Positions 8,157-18,569 of a stretch of 64,000 nucleotides of DNA are shown in pieces. This stretch comes from Clostridiales bacterium (GTDB lineage Bacteria; Bacillota; Clostridia; Christensenellales; CAG-138), in assembly GCA_004554165.1 (NCBI GenBank), contig SFNQ01000005.1, forward strand, positions 4,500 to 68,499. Reading direction: 5' to 3'. Both the position numbers and the translations under genes were made by a program. Below the pieces are notes generated by a model that had not been told where the DNA came from, did no database searches, and was given only the letters and a program-made list of their open reading frames with translations. Positions within the stretch are counted from its first letter, which is position 1. Each line of letters starts with the position of its first letter.

Positions 8157-9380
8157 TCAGTGGCGCAGACTTGCGTATGCGGCGAGCAGCCCCTCGGGAA
8201 CATGCGTGCGCACAAAACCGCTGGAAAACGCGCGCTCCTGCGCCTCCGCCGCATCCTGCGGCAGCGGCTCCAGCACGCCGGTGATCTCCGGCCCTGCGGT
8301 ATAGAGGTCGTGATCGGTGGGCGGCGGCGGCGTAAGGCCGCGCGCGACGCCGTCCAGCCCCGCCTCAAGGATGAGGGCAAAAGCAAGGTAGGGGTTTGCC
8401 GCAGGGTCGGGCGAGCGCAGCTCGATGCGGCGGTGCGCGCTGTCCGACGCAGGAATACGAATCAGCTGCGAGCGGTTCTCGCGCGACCAGCTCACATAGC
8501 GCGGGGCCTTGTTCTTCCCCAGCCGGAGGTAGGAGGCCGCCGTCGGGTTCAAAAAGGCCGTCATCTCCGCCGCATGCGCCAGCAGCCCCGCCATAAAGGC
8601 GTCGGTGCGCGCCTGATCGTGCGCGCCAGCCAGAGAAAGATTGACATGCAGTCCGTTGCCGCTGCGGTTAGAGATGGGCTTTGGCGAAAAATCCGCAAAG
8701 AGGCCGTTTTGCATGGCGATGGTCTTGACCACGGCCTGAAAGGTCACCGCGTTGTCCGCGGCGCTCAGCGCATCGCTGAAACGAAAATCGATCTCGTTCT
8801 GCCCCGGCCCCTCCTCGTGGTGCGAGCTCTCAGGATACAGTCCCATCTCCGCAAGCGTCAGGCAGATTTCACGCCGGACGTTTTCTCCCCGATCCTCGGG
8901 CGCAATGTCCATATACCCCGCATCATCAAAGGGAATGTCCGTGCGCCTGCCCTTCTCATCCAGTTGAAACAGGTAAAACTCGATCTCCGTGCCGATGTTG
9001 ACCCGCAGGCCCGCTTCCGCCGCCCGGGCGACCGTCCGCTTGAGCAGCTGCCGCGTGTCGCCCCAGAAGGCTGTTCCATCGGGGCGGCGGATATCGCAGA
9101 ACAGCCGCGCCACACGCCCGCGGCTGGGCCGCCAGGGGAGCACCGCCAGCGTGGCGGGATCCGGAAAAAGAAACAGGTCCGAGCGCTGCTCCTGCGAAAA
9201 GCCGCGAATGGCGGAGGCGTCAAAGGAGACGCCGCTTTGAAAGGCCCGCGGCAGCTCCTCGGCCATGATGGAAACGTTCTTCTGCACGCCGAACGCATCG
9301 CAGAACGCCAGCCGCACAAAGCGCACGTCGCCCTCGCGCACAAACTCCAAAACCTCTTGCTCCGTAAACACCGGCCGCAC
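8157..9380 (-). CDS. glnA: Glutamine synthetase type I (short form)
   Basis: This enzyme makes glutamine from glutamate, ammonia and ATP. Active-site segments are present: GTEIEFYLF, HHEEGPGQNEID, GNGLHVNLS, NRSQLIRIP and RRIELRSPDPAANPY. At 407 residues it is shorter than the usual 440-470; the C-terminal helical segment is reduced, and no adenylylation-site region is seen. The start is GTG at 9380 with only a weak site (AAGGA about 15 bases upstream), so it is uncertain. It is followed by the ANTAR regulator and a NUDIX gene. A TTGACA-17-TATTCT promoter lies immediately upstream. The reduced length could reflect a GS-like paralogue, but all catalytic segments I checked are intact. Confidence 0.88.
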   Translation of the reverse strand: MRPVFTEQEVLEFVREGDVRFVRLAFCDAFGVQKNVSIMAEELPRAFQSGVSFDASAIRGFSQEQRSDLFLFPDPATLAVLPWRPSRGRVARLFCDIRRPDGTAFWGDTRQLLKRTVARAAEAGLRVNIGTEIEFYLFQLDEKGRRTDIPFDDAGYMDIAPEDRGENVRREICLTLAEMGLYPESSHHEEGPGQNEIDFRFSDALSAADNAVTFQAVVKTIAMQNGLFADFSPKPISNRSGNGLHVNLSLAGAHDQARTDAFMAGLLAHAAEMTAFLNPTAASYLRLGKNKAPRYVSWSRENRSQLIRIPASDSAHRRIELRSPDPAANPYLAFALILEAGLDGVARGLTPPPPTDHDLYTAGPEITGVLEPLPQDAAEAQERAFSSGFVRTHVPEGLLAAYASLRH

Positions 9381-9409
9381 CTCGCTGAAAAAATTTTTCC
9401 TTATTAGAG

Positions 9410-9438
9410 AGAATAGCGCGGCCCTGCCGGACTGTCAA
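9410..9438 (-). promoter_or_regulatory. Promoter of glnA-ANTAR-NUDIX unit
   Basis: On the minus strand, a consensus TTGACA (9433-9438) and TATTCT (9410-9415) are 17 bp apart. The predicted start site near 9403 leaves a leader of only about 22 nt before the GTG at 9380, too short to hold an attenuator. Confidence 0.7.
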
Positions 9439-9525
9439 GAATTCTGCAAAATATATTGTATATATTGCAGATTTTTCGGAATTTTACACAAGATTTGCAG
9501 GAAATACATCGTTTTTGCAGGAATT
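9439..9525. promoter_or_regulatory. Phased TTGCAG repeats between glnA and glnN
   Basis: AT-rich DNA in an otherwise GC-rich region holds TTGCAG at 9465, 9495 and 9515 and the inverse CTGCAA at 9444. The first pair frames a near-perfect 27-bp palindrome (9444-9470). The last two copies are the near-identical TTTGCAGGAAAT and TTTGCAGGAATT exactly 20 bp apart. GAATTC(C)TGCAAAA also recurs in inverted orientation at the two outer ends. Spacings of 30 and 20 bp place the sites on one helix face, as for operators of a nitrogen regulator. The regulator is not identified. Confidence 0.5.
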
Positions 9526-9541
9526 CTTTCACGAAAAGGTC

Positions 9542-9570
9542 TTGACGAAACGAATTGACGGTTGTATAAT
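9542..9570 (+). promoter_or_regulatory. Promoter of glnN (GSIII)
   Basis: TTGACG (9542-9547) and a perfect TATAAT (9565-9570) are separated by 17 bp. The predicted transcript starts near 9577, directly before the hexaloop hairpin and terminator. A second TTGACG at 9555 is too close to the -10 box to serve. Confidence 0.8.
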
Positions 9571-9584
9571 GCTCGCCAGAGAAA

Positions 9585-9598
9585 CGGCAAAGGCGCCG
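9585..9598 (+). promoter_or_regulatory. Candidate ANTAR hexaloop hairpin in glnN leader
   Basis: CGGC-AAAGGC-GCCG forms a 4-bp stem closing a six-base loop with A at position 1 and G at position 4, the loop pattern established for ANTAR target RNAs. It overlaps the 5' arm of the terminator at 9587-9632, so the two folds exclude each other. Only one such hairpin is evident; the published motif normally has two. The ANTAR gene lies in the divergent transcript. Confidence 0.55.
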
Positions 9599-9632
9599 CG
9601 AATCACGGGATTCGTGGCGCCTTTGCTTTTTT
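9587..9632 (+). terminator. Leader terminator (attenuator) of glnN
   Basis: An 18-bp stem with a single G-U pair and an ACGG loop is followed by six T residues. It sits between the glnN promoter and its ribosome binding site at 9651, so it should stop transcription before glnN unless antitermination occurs. Confidence 0.85.
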
Positions 9633-9666
9633 AAGTCGCAATGCGAAAAAGGAGGGAGTATTGCCC

Positions 9667-11760
<2,094 letters not shown>

Positions 11761-11856
11761 CCGTTTTTTCAAAAGCCATACGGCCTGCGGCGATCGCGGC
11801 CTGAATTCCCGGGCCGCGGCGGCCCGAACCAAACCAGAAAAGGAGCTGATTGCGAT

Positions 11857-12951
11857 ATGCCGCAACGGGAAGGCGAGAACGGTTACCGGATACCCTCCGG
11901 CTGCGCGGTTTCGGCCATTCTGTCCAAAACCGGCGAACGCATAAGCGGCGAAGCCATCATCCAGTCCATCGCCGTGATGCACGAGCGCAGCAACGGACTC
12001 GGCGGCGGTTTTGCCGCCTACGGCATCTATCCGGAGTACAGGGAGTTGTATGCGCTCCACATTTTTTACGACACAATCGCCGCAAAGGAGCAGACCGAGC
12101 ACTTTCTCGACCGGCATTTTGACATTGCCAACCTGTCGAAAATTCCCACAAGGAAGATTCGCGCCATCACCGACGAGCCGCTGATCTGGCGCTATTTTGT
12201 CAAGCCGCTGCCCACCAAAATGTGGGAATCGCAGCTGGGCGAGGATGAGTTTACCGCGCGCTGCGTCATCCGCGTCAACAGCGGGATCGAAGGCGCCTAC
12301 ATCTTCTCCAGCGGAAAGAACATGGGCGTGTTCAAGGCCGTGGGCTACCCGGAGGACGTGGGCCGCTTTTACCGCCTTGAGGAATACCGCGGCGATCTCT
12401 GGACAGCCCATGGCCGCTATCCGACGAATACGCCCGGTTGGTGGGGCGGCGCGCACCCCTTTGCGCTGCTGGGCCTTTCCGTGGTCCACAACGGCGAAAT
12501 CTCCAGCTATGACGCCAACCGCCGCTTCATCGAGATGTACGGCTACCGCTGCAATCTGCTGACCGATACCGAGGTCATCACCTATATCATTGATTTTTTG
12601 ACGCGCAGGCAGGGGCTGACGCTGGAGGAGACCGCCAACGTCATCGCCGCGCCCTTCTGGACGGCGATTGCGAGGCAAGCGCCCGAGGAAGCGGAACGGC
12701 TCTCCTATCTTCGCAACATCTATTCCTCCCTGCTGGTCACAGGCCCCTTTTCCATCATCGTGGGCTATCCGGGCGGCGTGATGGCGCTGAACGACAGGCT
12801 GAAGCTCCGCTCGCTGCTGGTGGGTGAAACGGAGGATACGGTCTGCATCGCCAGCGAGGAAGCCGCCATCCGCAGGGTTGCGCCGGAGCTTTCGCGCATC
12901 TGGGCGCCCGCAGGCGGCCAACCGGTCATTTTTCAGAGAAGGGAGGCGTAG
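11857..12951 (+). CDS. Glutamate synthase glutaminase subunit (class II amidotransferase)
   Basis: This 364-residue protein corresponds to the N-terminal glutaminase domain of large-subunit glutamate synthase, which releases ammonia from glutamine. The putative nucleophile is Cys16 (IPSGCAVSAI), so removal of a 15-residue leader would be needed to expose it. The HGRYPTNTPGWWGGAHPF, VVHNGEISSY and LTDTEVITYIIDF segments match class II amidotransferases. AAAAGGAGC lies before the ATG. It starts about 96 bp after glnN; the gap holds a GC-rich hairpin-forming stretch without a T-run. The three GOGAT parts here are separate genes, the archaeal-type arrangement. Confidence 0.88.
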   Translation: MPQREGENGYRIPSGCAVSAILSKTGERISGEAIIQSIAVMHERSNGLGGGFAAYGIYPEYRELYALHIFYDTIAAKEQTEHFLDRHFDIANLSKIPTRKIRAITDEPLIWRYFVKPLPTKMWESQLGEDEFTARCVIRVNSGIEGAYIFSSGKNMGVFKAVGYPEDVGRFYRLEEYRGDLWTAHGRYPTNTPGWWGGAHPFALLGLSVVHNGEISSYDANRRFIEMYGYRCNLLTDTEVITYIIDFLTRRQGLTLEETANVIAAPFWTAIARQAPEEAERLSYLRNIYSSLLVTGPFSIIVGYPGGVMALNDRLKLRSLLVGETEDTVCIASEEAAIRRVAPELSRIWAPAGGQPVIFQRREA

Positions 12952-12955
12952 CGGT

Positions 12956-14461
12956 ATGCCGGTCAATTTTCTTTATCCCGAGTACAGCCCGCAGCGTGAT
13001 CCTGAACGCTGCACCAAATGTCGGCTCTGCGAACGCCAGTGCGCAAACCGGGTCTACGGCTTTGACGAGACCAACGGACGGCTGACCATCGACGAGAGCC
13101 GCTGCGTCAACTGCCACCGCTGCGTCGCCATGTGTCCAACGCGGGCGCTGCGCATTGTGAAAACCGACGACGTTTTTCGCGGCAACGGCAACTGGAGCTC
13201 CGCCGCCATCACGGAGATCGCGCGCCAGGCCGCAAGCGGCGGCGTGCTGCTCTCCTCCATGGGCAATCCGCGTCCCATGCCCGTCTATTGGGACAACATC
13301 CTGGTCAACGCTTCGCAGGTAACAAACCCGCCCATCGATCCTCTGCGGGAGCCCATGGAAACGCGCACCTTCCTCGGCGCAAAGCCCTCCGGCATCACCC
13401 GGGACGCATCCGGCCGCATTGTCACAAAGCTGCCGCCGCAGCTGACGCTCCGTGTGCCGATTCTGTTTTCCGCCATGAGCTACGGCTCGGTCAGCTACAA
13501 CGTCCACGCCTGCCTTGCGCGCGCGGCGGAGCGGCTGGGCACCTTCTACAACACCGGCGAGGGCGGCCTGCACGAGGATTTCTACCGCTATGGCGCCAAC
13601 ACGATCGTACAGGTGGCCTCCGGGCGCTTCGGCGTACACAAGGACTATCTCAACGCGGGCGCCGCCATTGAGATCAAGATGGGCCAGGGGGCAAAGCCCG
13701 GCATCGGCGGACACCTGCCCGGCGCAAAGATTGTCGGCGATATCTCCCGCACCCGCATGATTCCCGAGGGCACGGATGCCATTTCTCCCGCGCCGCACCA
13801 CGACATCTACTCCATCGAGGACCTCCGGCAGCTGGTCTACTCGCTCAAGGAGGCCACGGGCAATACAAAGCCCATCCTCGTCAAGATTGCGGCGGTGCAC
13901 AACGTGGCGGCCATTGCCTCCGGCATTGCCCGCAGCGGCGCGGACATCATCGCCATTGACGGCTTCCGCGGCGGTACGGGCGCAGCGCCCACCCGCATTC
14001 GCGACAACGTGGGCATCCCCATTGAGCTGGCGCTCTCCAGCGTCGATCAGCACCTGCGGGAGGAGGGCATCCGCAATCAGGTCTCCCTGATTGCTGGCGG
14101 TTCCATCCGCAACAGCGCGGACGTTGTGAAGGCCATTGCGCTGGGCGCGGACGCGGTCTATATCGGCACCGCCGCCCTCATCGCGCTGGGCTGCCACATG
14201 TGCCGCAGCTGCCACAGCGGAAAGTGCAACTGGGGCATTGCCACGCAGCGGCCGGAGCTTGTCCGCCGGCTGGACATCCAGCAGGGCACGGAGCGGCTTG
14301 TTCACCTGATCTCCGCCTGGACCTACGAGATCAAGGAGATGATGGGCGGCATGGGCATCAACGCCATCGAAGCGCTGCGGGGCAACCGCCTGATGCTGCG
14401 GGGCCTTGGCCTGAACGAAACGGAACTGCGGATTCTGGGAATCCGGCATGCGGGAGAGTGA
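12956..14461 (+). CDS. Glutamate synthase FMN domain protein with ferredoxin-like N-terminus
   Basis: This 501-residue subunit corresponds to the central, FMN-binding synthase domain that reduces 2-oxoglutarate plus ammonia to glutamate. The N-terminus carries two 4Fe-4S clusters (CTKCRLCERQC, about residues 19-29, and CVNCHRCVAMCP, about 46-57). The synthase domain shows GEGGLHEDFY, GQGAKPGIGGHLPG, the IDGFRGGTGAAP segment and a Cys-rich CHMCRSCHSGKC loop for the 3Fe-4S cluster. GGGAGG precedes the ATG by 9 bases, and the gene begins 4 bp after the glutaminase gene. Electrons probably come from ferredoxin, because no NAD(P)H-oxidising small subunit lies nearby. Confidence 0.93.
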   Translation: MPVNFLYPEYSPQRDPERCTKCRLCERQCANRVYGFDETNGRLTIDESRCVNCHRCVAMCPTRALRIVKTDDVFRGNGNWSSAAITEIARQAASGGVLLSSMGNPRPMPVYWDNILVNASQVTNPPIDPLREPMETRTFLGAKPSGITRDASGRIVTKLPPQLTLRVPILFSAMSYGSVSYNVHACLARAAERLGTFYNTGEGGLHEDFYRYGANTIVQVASGRFGVHKDYLNAGAAIEIKMGQGAKPGIGGHLPGAKIVGDISRTRMIPEGTDAISPAPHHDIYSIEDLRQLVYSLKEATGNTKPILVKIAAVHNVAAIASGIARSGADIIAIDGFRGGTGAAPTRIRDNVGIPIELALSSVDQHLREEGIRNQVSLIAGGSIRNSADVVKAIALGADAVYIGTAALIALGCHMCRSCHSGKCNWGIATQRPELVRRLDIQQGTERLVHLISAWTYEIKEMMGGMGINAIEALRGNRLMLRGLGLNETELRILGIRHAGE

Positions 14462-14465
14462 GCGA

Positions 14466-15128
14466 ATGGAACAGACGGTTTTGGGCGAGCGCTACATCGC
14501 CTGCGGCAGCAGCGGCGGCTTGTATCCCCTGCGGGGCACCCCCGGAAACGCGCTCGGCGCCTATCTGGACGGCGCGGAAATCGAACTTTTTGGCAATGCT
14601 CAGGACGCAACCGGGGATACTATGAACGCGGGCACGATCACCATTCACGGCAACACGGGCGACGCTGCGGGCTACGCCATGCGCGGCGGCAGCATCTATG
14701 TCCGCGGCGATGCGGGCTATCGCGCAGGCATTCACATGAAGGCCTACGGCGACACCGTCCCCGCGCTCGTCATCGGCGGCCGCGCCGGAAGCTTTCTTGG
14801 CGAATACCAGGCGGGCGGTATCATCCTCGTGCTGGGGCTCGGCTGCGCGCCGGGCGCTGCGCCGGTGGGCTGCTTCTGCGGCACCGGCATGCACGGCGGG
14901 AGAATCTATCTTCGCACGGAAACGCTGCCTGCGGACCTTCCGGATCAGGTGGCGGCGCGCAGGGCCACACAGGAGGATATGAGGCTCATTGACCCTTACC
15001 TCAACCGCTTCTGTGAAAAATTTCACATGGACAAAACAACGGATTTAGGAGGAAACTATTATGTTCTCAGCCCAAATGAAAAAAGCCCCTATCGGATGCT
15101 CTACGTTTACAACTGGGGCCAGCCGTAA
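14466..15128 (+). CDS. Glutamate synthase GXGXG-domain subunit
   Basis: This 220-residue protein is the right-handed beta-helix (GXGXG) domain of glutamate synthase as a separate gene. The repeats GNAQDATGDTMNAGTITIHG, GNTGDAAGYAMRGG and GDAGYRAGIHMKAYG are diagnostic. It has a structural role, holding the glutaminase and synthase domains together. The ATG at 14466 follows GGGAGAG and lies 4 bp after the previous stop; an ATG at 14448 is also possible. The C-terminus SPYRMLYVYN fits family ends, so I take the gene as complete although a strong AGGAGG with an out-of-frame ATG lies inside it at about 15048-15063. Confidence 0.88.
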   Translation: MEQTVLGERYIACGSSGGLYPLRGTPGNALGAYLDGAEIELFGNAQDATGDTMNAGTITIHGNTGDAAGYAMRGGSIYVRGDAGYRAGIHMKAYGDTVPALVIGGRAGSFLGEYQAGGIILVLGLGCAPGAAPVGCFCGTGMHGGRIYLRTETLPADLPDQVAARRATQEDMRLIDPYLNRFCEKFHMDKTTDLGGNYYVLSPNEKSPYRMLYVYNWGQP

Positions 15129-15788
15129 CCCCTCTGCGGCGGAAATTCCCTGCCGCGTGTTTACCATCACGGAAGCCGAGAGCACAAAGCGCCAAGCGCC
15201 GCGCCTGGTCTTTCTCTCGGACTACCCCGCGAGAACCCGCGGCACAGCCTTCCAAAGCGAAACGCGCGTTTTCTTTGCAAAGCCGCCCTTCCTGTTTTAA
15301 CCCCGCTTCCCGGAGGGCTTTTTCCGCCGGAAGGCTTTCCCTTTGCGGCGGCAGGAGGCGTTTCTCCGTCGCCCCTTGGGTCGCTTCGCGCAGAGGGCGG
15401 ATTCCCCTTCTCCGCCCTGCGCGGGCGGGCGGCGTGGTTACGCGCGCTGCCCATTGCGCCGGTTCTGCGGCCTGCAGGCGCGGGCACCGCAGCAGCAGCC
15501 CGGCAGAGCGACGCCCTTTCTCCGGACATGCCCCTATCGGAACCGGTATTCCACCTTGCGGAAATGCTGGCCGGGTTACAGGCATGGCCTCCCCGGGCCT
15601 GAGCTTCACCTCCGGATGCCCACCCCGGCTTGCACTGCGGCTGCGGCACGGTTGGTCCCCTCCCCAATGGCGCTGAGCTGCCGGCTTATTTCCCCGAACG
15701 CTTCAGGATGCTCTGATCCCCCGCAAAGCCCTGCGCGTCCGCAGGCAGCAGCATATCGCAGTTTTCAGCGCCCTCCAGCCTGCGGCAG
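15129..15788. other. Non-coding or decayed stretch
   Basis: About 660 bp after the glutamate synthase genes show only overlapping GC-driven open frames in several phases, with no supported start and no recognisable product. No transposase, RNA gene or clear terminator with a U-tract was seen. It may be degraded coding DNA. Confidence 0.4.
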
Positions 15789-16280
15789 TCATATGCCAGC
15801 CGCATCGTCAGGGCCGGTAATATCCGCCTGGATATTGCCGCTCTTTTCCCCGGACGCTTCCCCACCGAAGGCCAGATCTTCGATGTAGCCCTTGAGAGAG
15901 CCGAGATTCTCCGCCACATACTGCTGCCCTTCGATAACGATATTGTCGCCCTCGAATTCAAAGGAGCAGTCTCCGTTTTCCAGCTCCACCCGGAGCGTCA
16001 GCCCGTCGTCACATGTGCCAATATTACTCAGCTTGCCAGGGACGATTTTGCAGAGCCGCTGGTAAATCTGCGCAATGGTCTCCGCATCGGTAACCGTTCC
16101 TTCCGTCACGCCGCCTTCGCCGTAAAGCGCGTAGGAGATGCTTTTGATCTGCGCGCCGTCAGCAGTCTTTACCGTTTCCATCTCTTCATATTTGACCTCG
16201 CTTTTTGCGCAGGCCGAGAGAAGCGCCAGAAGGAGAACCATACAAAAGGCGGCAGCGCGCCTGCACCGTTGAATTAGCAT
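15789..16280 (-). CDS. Putative lipoprotein of unknown function
   Basis: This 163-residue protein begins with a basic, then hydrophobic signal peptide ending in LLSAC, a lipobox, so it is probably a membrane-anchored lipoprotein. The rest is acidic and looks like a small beta-rich secreted domain (TLRVELENGDCSFEFEGD). I do not recognise the family. A short hypothetical gene ends 17 bp upstream, suggesting a two-gene unit facing away from the BceRS-like genes. Confidence 0.65.
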   Translation of the reverse strand: MLIQRCRRAAAFCMVLLLALLSACAKSEVKYEEMETVKTADGAQIKSISYALYGEGGVTEGTVTDAETIAQIYQRLCKIVPGKLSNIGTCDDGLTLRVELENGDCSFEFEGDNIVIEGQQYVAENLGSLKGYIEDLAFGGEASGEKSGNIQADITGPDDAAGI

Positions 16281-16297
16281 ACCGAACCTCCCGATGT

Positions 16298-16492
16298 TTA
16301 TTTTCTGTTCAATTCCGTCCAGTCAAACTTTGAAAGGATATCGCCGTCCGCTGCGGGCCCCGATACGCCGAAAGCGTCACCGTATTTGTTCTGATAGACA
16401 TGCTCCGCCCCTGCGCTGAATTCCAGCGTGAAACCCTCCGGCGTCGCGCAGGTATTGACGCCGCGGACGGCTTCGGAGAATCCCGTGCTCAT
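16298..16492 (-). pseudogene. Small hypothetical, possibly a C-terminal gene remnant
   Basis: The last 60 or so residues (ATPEGFTLEFSAGAEHVYQ... DWTELNRK) read like the folded end of a larger protein, while everything upstream in frame looks random. The internal ATG at 16492 has no ribosome binding site. It is either a truncated remnant or a small gene with an unseen start. It directly precedes the lipoprotein gene. Confidence 0.35.
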
Positions 16493-16745
16493 GCGGCTTT
16501 GCGCATCGCTGCGTCTGGCATGGGAATTCCCTCCGTTTCCCTGCCGCGGGGAAACCTTTATTTGATATATGATATCACAGGGTCGCCGAGTTGGCAATCG
16601 GTCCGGGGCCGTCGGAGCGTCTTCCCCCTTTCCCCCCCTGTCGGGCGCAGCCGGCCCCGGCCCTGCGCCGGGCTTTGCCGGCAGGGGCCAAAACCGGAAA
16701 GACGCCTCGGGATGCGGAGAAAAACCGGAATTCCTGATTTCTTTC

Positions 16746-16774
16746 TACACAGCCGGCAGGCAAGATGCTATACT
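16746..16774 (+). promoter_or_regulatory. Promoter of BceRS-like operon
   Basis: TACACA (16746-16751) and TATACT (16769-16774) are 17 bp apart, about 35 bp before the response regulator ATG. The -35 box matches the consensus at four of six positions. Confidence 0.45.
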
Positions 16775-16808
16775 GACAAAAAGCAGACGCGGTAAGGAGA
16801 GAGCAAGC

Positions 16809-17483
16809 ATGTACCGAATACTGATCATCGAGGATGACCGTGGCATCGCCGAGGCGATCAAGTTTCAGGCGGAGCAGTGGGAGCTGCAGGCCTTCTGTCT
16901 CACCGACTTCCGCAACGCCATGGCCGAGTTTGCCCGGATCGACCCGCATCTTGTGCTGATCGACATTGGCCTGCCCTTCTTTAACGGCTACCACTGGTGC
17001 GGCGAAATCCGCAGGGTTTCTCAGGTGCCGATTCTCTTCGTCTCCTCCGCTTCGGACAATATGAACATCGTCATGGCCATGAACATGGGCGCGGACGATT
17101 TTATCGCCAAGCCCTTTGACCAAAGCGTTCTCATGGCAAAGATACAGGCCATGCTGCGCCGCACTTACGACTTTGGCGCCTCCCTGCCCGTTCTGGAGCA
17201 CCGGGGCGCGCTGCTGCATACCGGCGACCACAGTTTGAGCTACCGACAGGAGAACATTCCGCTCACAAAGAACGAATACCGCATCCTTCTGACGCTGCTG
17301 CGGAACAAGAACAGGGTGGTCAGCCGGGAAAAGCTCATGGAAGCCCTGTGGGAAACCGACAGCTTTGTGGACGAGAACACCCTGACGGTCAACGTGGGCA
17401 GGCTGCGGAAAAAGCTGGAATCGGCCGGCCTGCACGATTTCATTACCACCCGGTTTGGCGTGGGCTATCTGATCGAGGCCTGA
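16809..17483 (+). CDS. OmpR-family response regulator, BceR-like
   Basis: This 224-residue DNA-binding response regulator has an N-terminal receiver domain with the phospho-acceptor Asp in VLIDIGLPFFNGY (about residue 51), the conserved Lys in AKPFD (about 101) and a C-terminal winged helix (about 130-222, ending TTRFGVGYLIEA). AAGGAGAG precedes the ATG at 16809. It is followed 10 bp later by a BceS-like kinase and then by its ABC transporter. In Bacillus such modules sense and resist cell-wall-targeting peptide antibiotics such as bacitracin; the ligand here is inferred only by analogy. Confidence 0.93.
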   Translation: MYRILIIEDDRGIAEAIKFQAEQWELQAFCLTDFRNAMAEFARIDPHLVLIDIGLPFFNGYHWCGEIRRVSQVPILFVSSASDNMNIVMAMNMGADDFIAKPFDQSVLMAKIQAMLRRTYDFGASLPVLEHRGALLHTGDHSLSYRQENIPLTKNEYRILLTLLRNKNRVVSREKLMEALWETDSFVDENTLTVNVGRLRKKLESAGLHDFITTRFGVGYLIEA

Positions 17484-17493
17484 GGAGGCGTCC

Positions 17494-18489
17494 ATGCTGA
17501 GAAAACTGTTGCCGCTCTGTCTCAAACAGCGCCGGCGGGGGCTGGCCGCCGCAGGGCTGTTTTTTCTGATCTTCCTCGTCTCCTTCGCGCTGTATCGCCT
17601 GCCGCTGGCCGCGGTGCTGTATCCCGCCGCCCTCTGCGCCATTGCCGGCGCCGTGTTTCTGACCGCAGATCTGCGCAGGGCTGCAAGAAAGCACGAACAG
17701 CTGCAAGCCGTCCGCAGCGCCGTGGACGTCGCCTCCCGCCCCCTGCCGCAGGTGGAGAGCCCGGAGGACGAGGCCTATCAGCAGATCCTCCAGCTTCTCG
17801 CCGACGAGCAGCGCAGCCTTCAGACCGCCATGGACCGCCGGTATGCCGAAATGATCGACTACTATACCCTCTGGGCGCACCAGATTAAAACGCCCATTGC
17901 CTCCATGGGGCTTCGCCTGCAAAACGAGGATTCCGCCCTTTCCAGAGCGCTGTCCTCCGATCTGTTTCGCATCGAGCAGTATGTTGGGATGGCGCTGGTG
18001 TACCTGCGGCTCAACAGCGAAAGCAGCGACTATCTCATTCGGGAATACGAGCTCGACGGCATCATCCGGCAGGCGGTGAAAAAGTTTGCCGGGGAATTCA
18101 TCAGCCGCAAGCTCCGCCTCGTCTACGAGCCCGTGCAAACCCGCGTCCTGACGGACGAAAAGTGGCTCTCCTTCGTAATCGAGCAGATTCTGTCCAACGC
18201 CCTGAAATACACGCCCTCCGGCAGTATTTCCATCTCGCTGGAAGCGCCGAAAACGCTTTGCATCCGGGATACCGGCATCGGCATCGCGCCGGAGGATTTG
18301 CCCCGCATTTTTGAAAAAGGCTATACCGGCTGCAACGGCCGCAGGGACAAGCGGGCCAGCGGCATCGGCCTGTATCTGTGCAAACGGATCTGCCGCAATC
18401 TTGGGCACGGCATCTCTGCCAGCTCCTCCGTCGGCCAGGGCTCCGCCATACGCATCGACCTGAATCGGGCCGAGCTGCGGCATGAATGA
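17494..18489 (+). CDS. Intramembrane-sensing histidine kinase, BceS-like
   Basis: This 331-residue sensor kinase has two closely spaced N-terminal transmembrane helices (about residues 14-60) and almost no extracellular loop, the hallmark of BceS-type kinases that sense through their partner ABC transporter. The phospho-acceptor His is in YTLWAHQIKTPIASM (about 131). The N, G1 and G2 boxes are QILSNALKYT, RDTGIGI and ASGIGLYLCK. GGAGG lies 5 bases before the ATG. Confidence 0.93.
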   Translation: MLRKLLPLCLKQRRRGLAAAGLFFLIFLVSFALYRLPLAAVLYPAALCAIAGAVFLTADLRRAARKHEQLQAVRSAVDVASRPLPQVESPEDEAYQQILQLLADEQRSLQTAMDRRYAEMIDYYTLWAHQIKTPIASMGLRLQNEDSALSRALSSDLFRIEQYVGMALVYLRLNSESSDYLIREYELDGIIRQAVKKFAGEFISRKLRLVYEPVQTRVLTDEKWLSFVIEQILSNALKYTPSGSISISLEAPKTLCIRDTGIGIAPEDLPRIFEKGYTGCNGRRDKRASGIGLYLCKRICRNLGHGISASSSVGQGSAIRIDLNRAELRHE

Positions 18490-18493
18490 AATT

Positions 18494-18569
18494 CTTACAA
18501 AAACGTTAGATTTTCCGGGGAGATTGTAAGCCGTTTCTATGGCGGCGGCGGTCTCCCCCCGGTTAGAAT
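18494..18569 (+). promoter_or_regulatory. Candidate regulator site and promoter of bceAB-like genes
   Basis: An inverted repeat CTTACAA (18494-18500) / TTGTAAG (18524-18530) lies upstream of a TAGAAT -10 box (18564-18569) that has no -35 match (GGCGGC at 17 bp). A poor -35 with an upstream inverted repeat fits activation by a BceR-type regulator. The repeat resembles halves of the TNACA-N4-TGTAA BceR consensus, but with a 23-bp gap. Confidence 0.4.

Noticed and set aside
11761..11856. GC-rich hairpin between glnN and the glutaminase gene as a second attenuator
   Set aside because: GGGCCGC-GGC-GGCCC can pair but has no T-run, and I found no A1/G4 hexaloop in it. It may only slow transcription.
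15048..15300. Strong AGGAGG followed by ATG at 15061 opening a 79-codon frame
   Set aside because: It lies inside the GXGXG glutamate synthase gene, whose own frame matches the family to its C-terminus. The 79-residue product resembles nothing and is of shadow composition.
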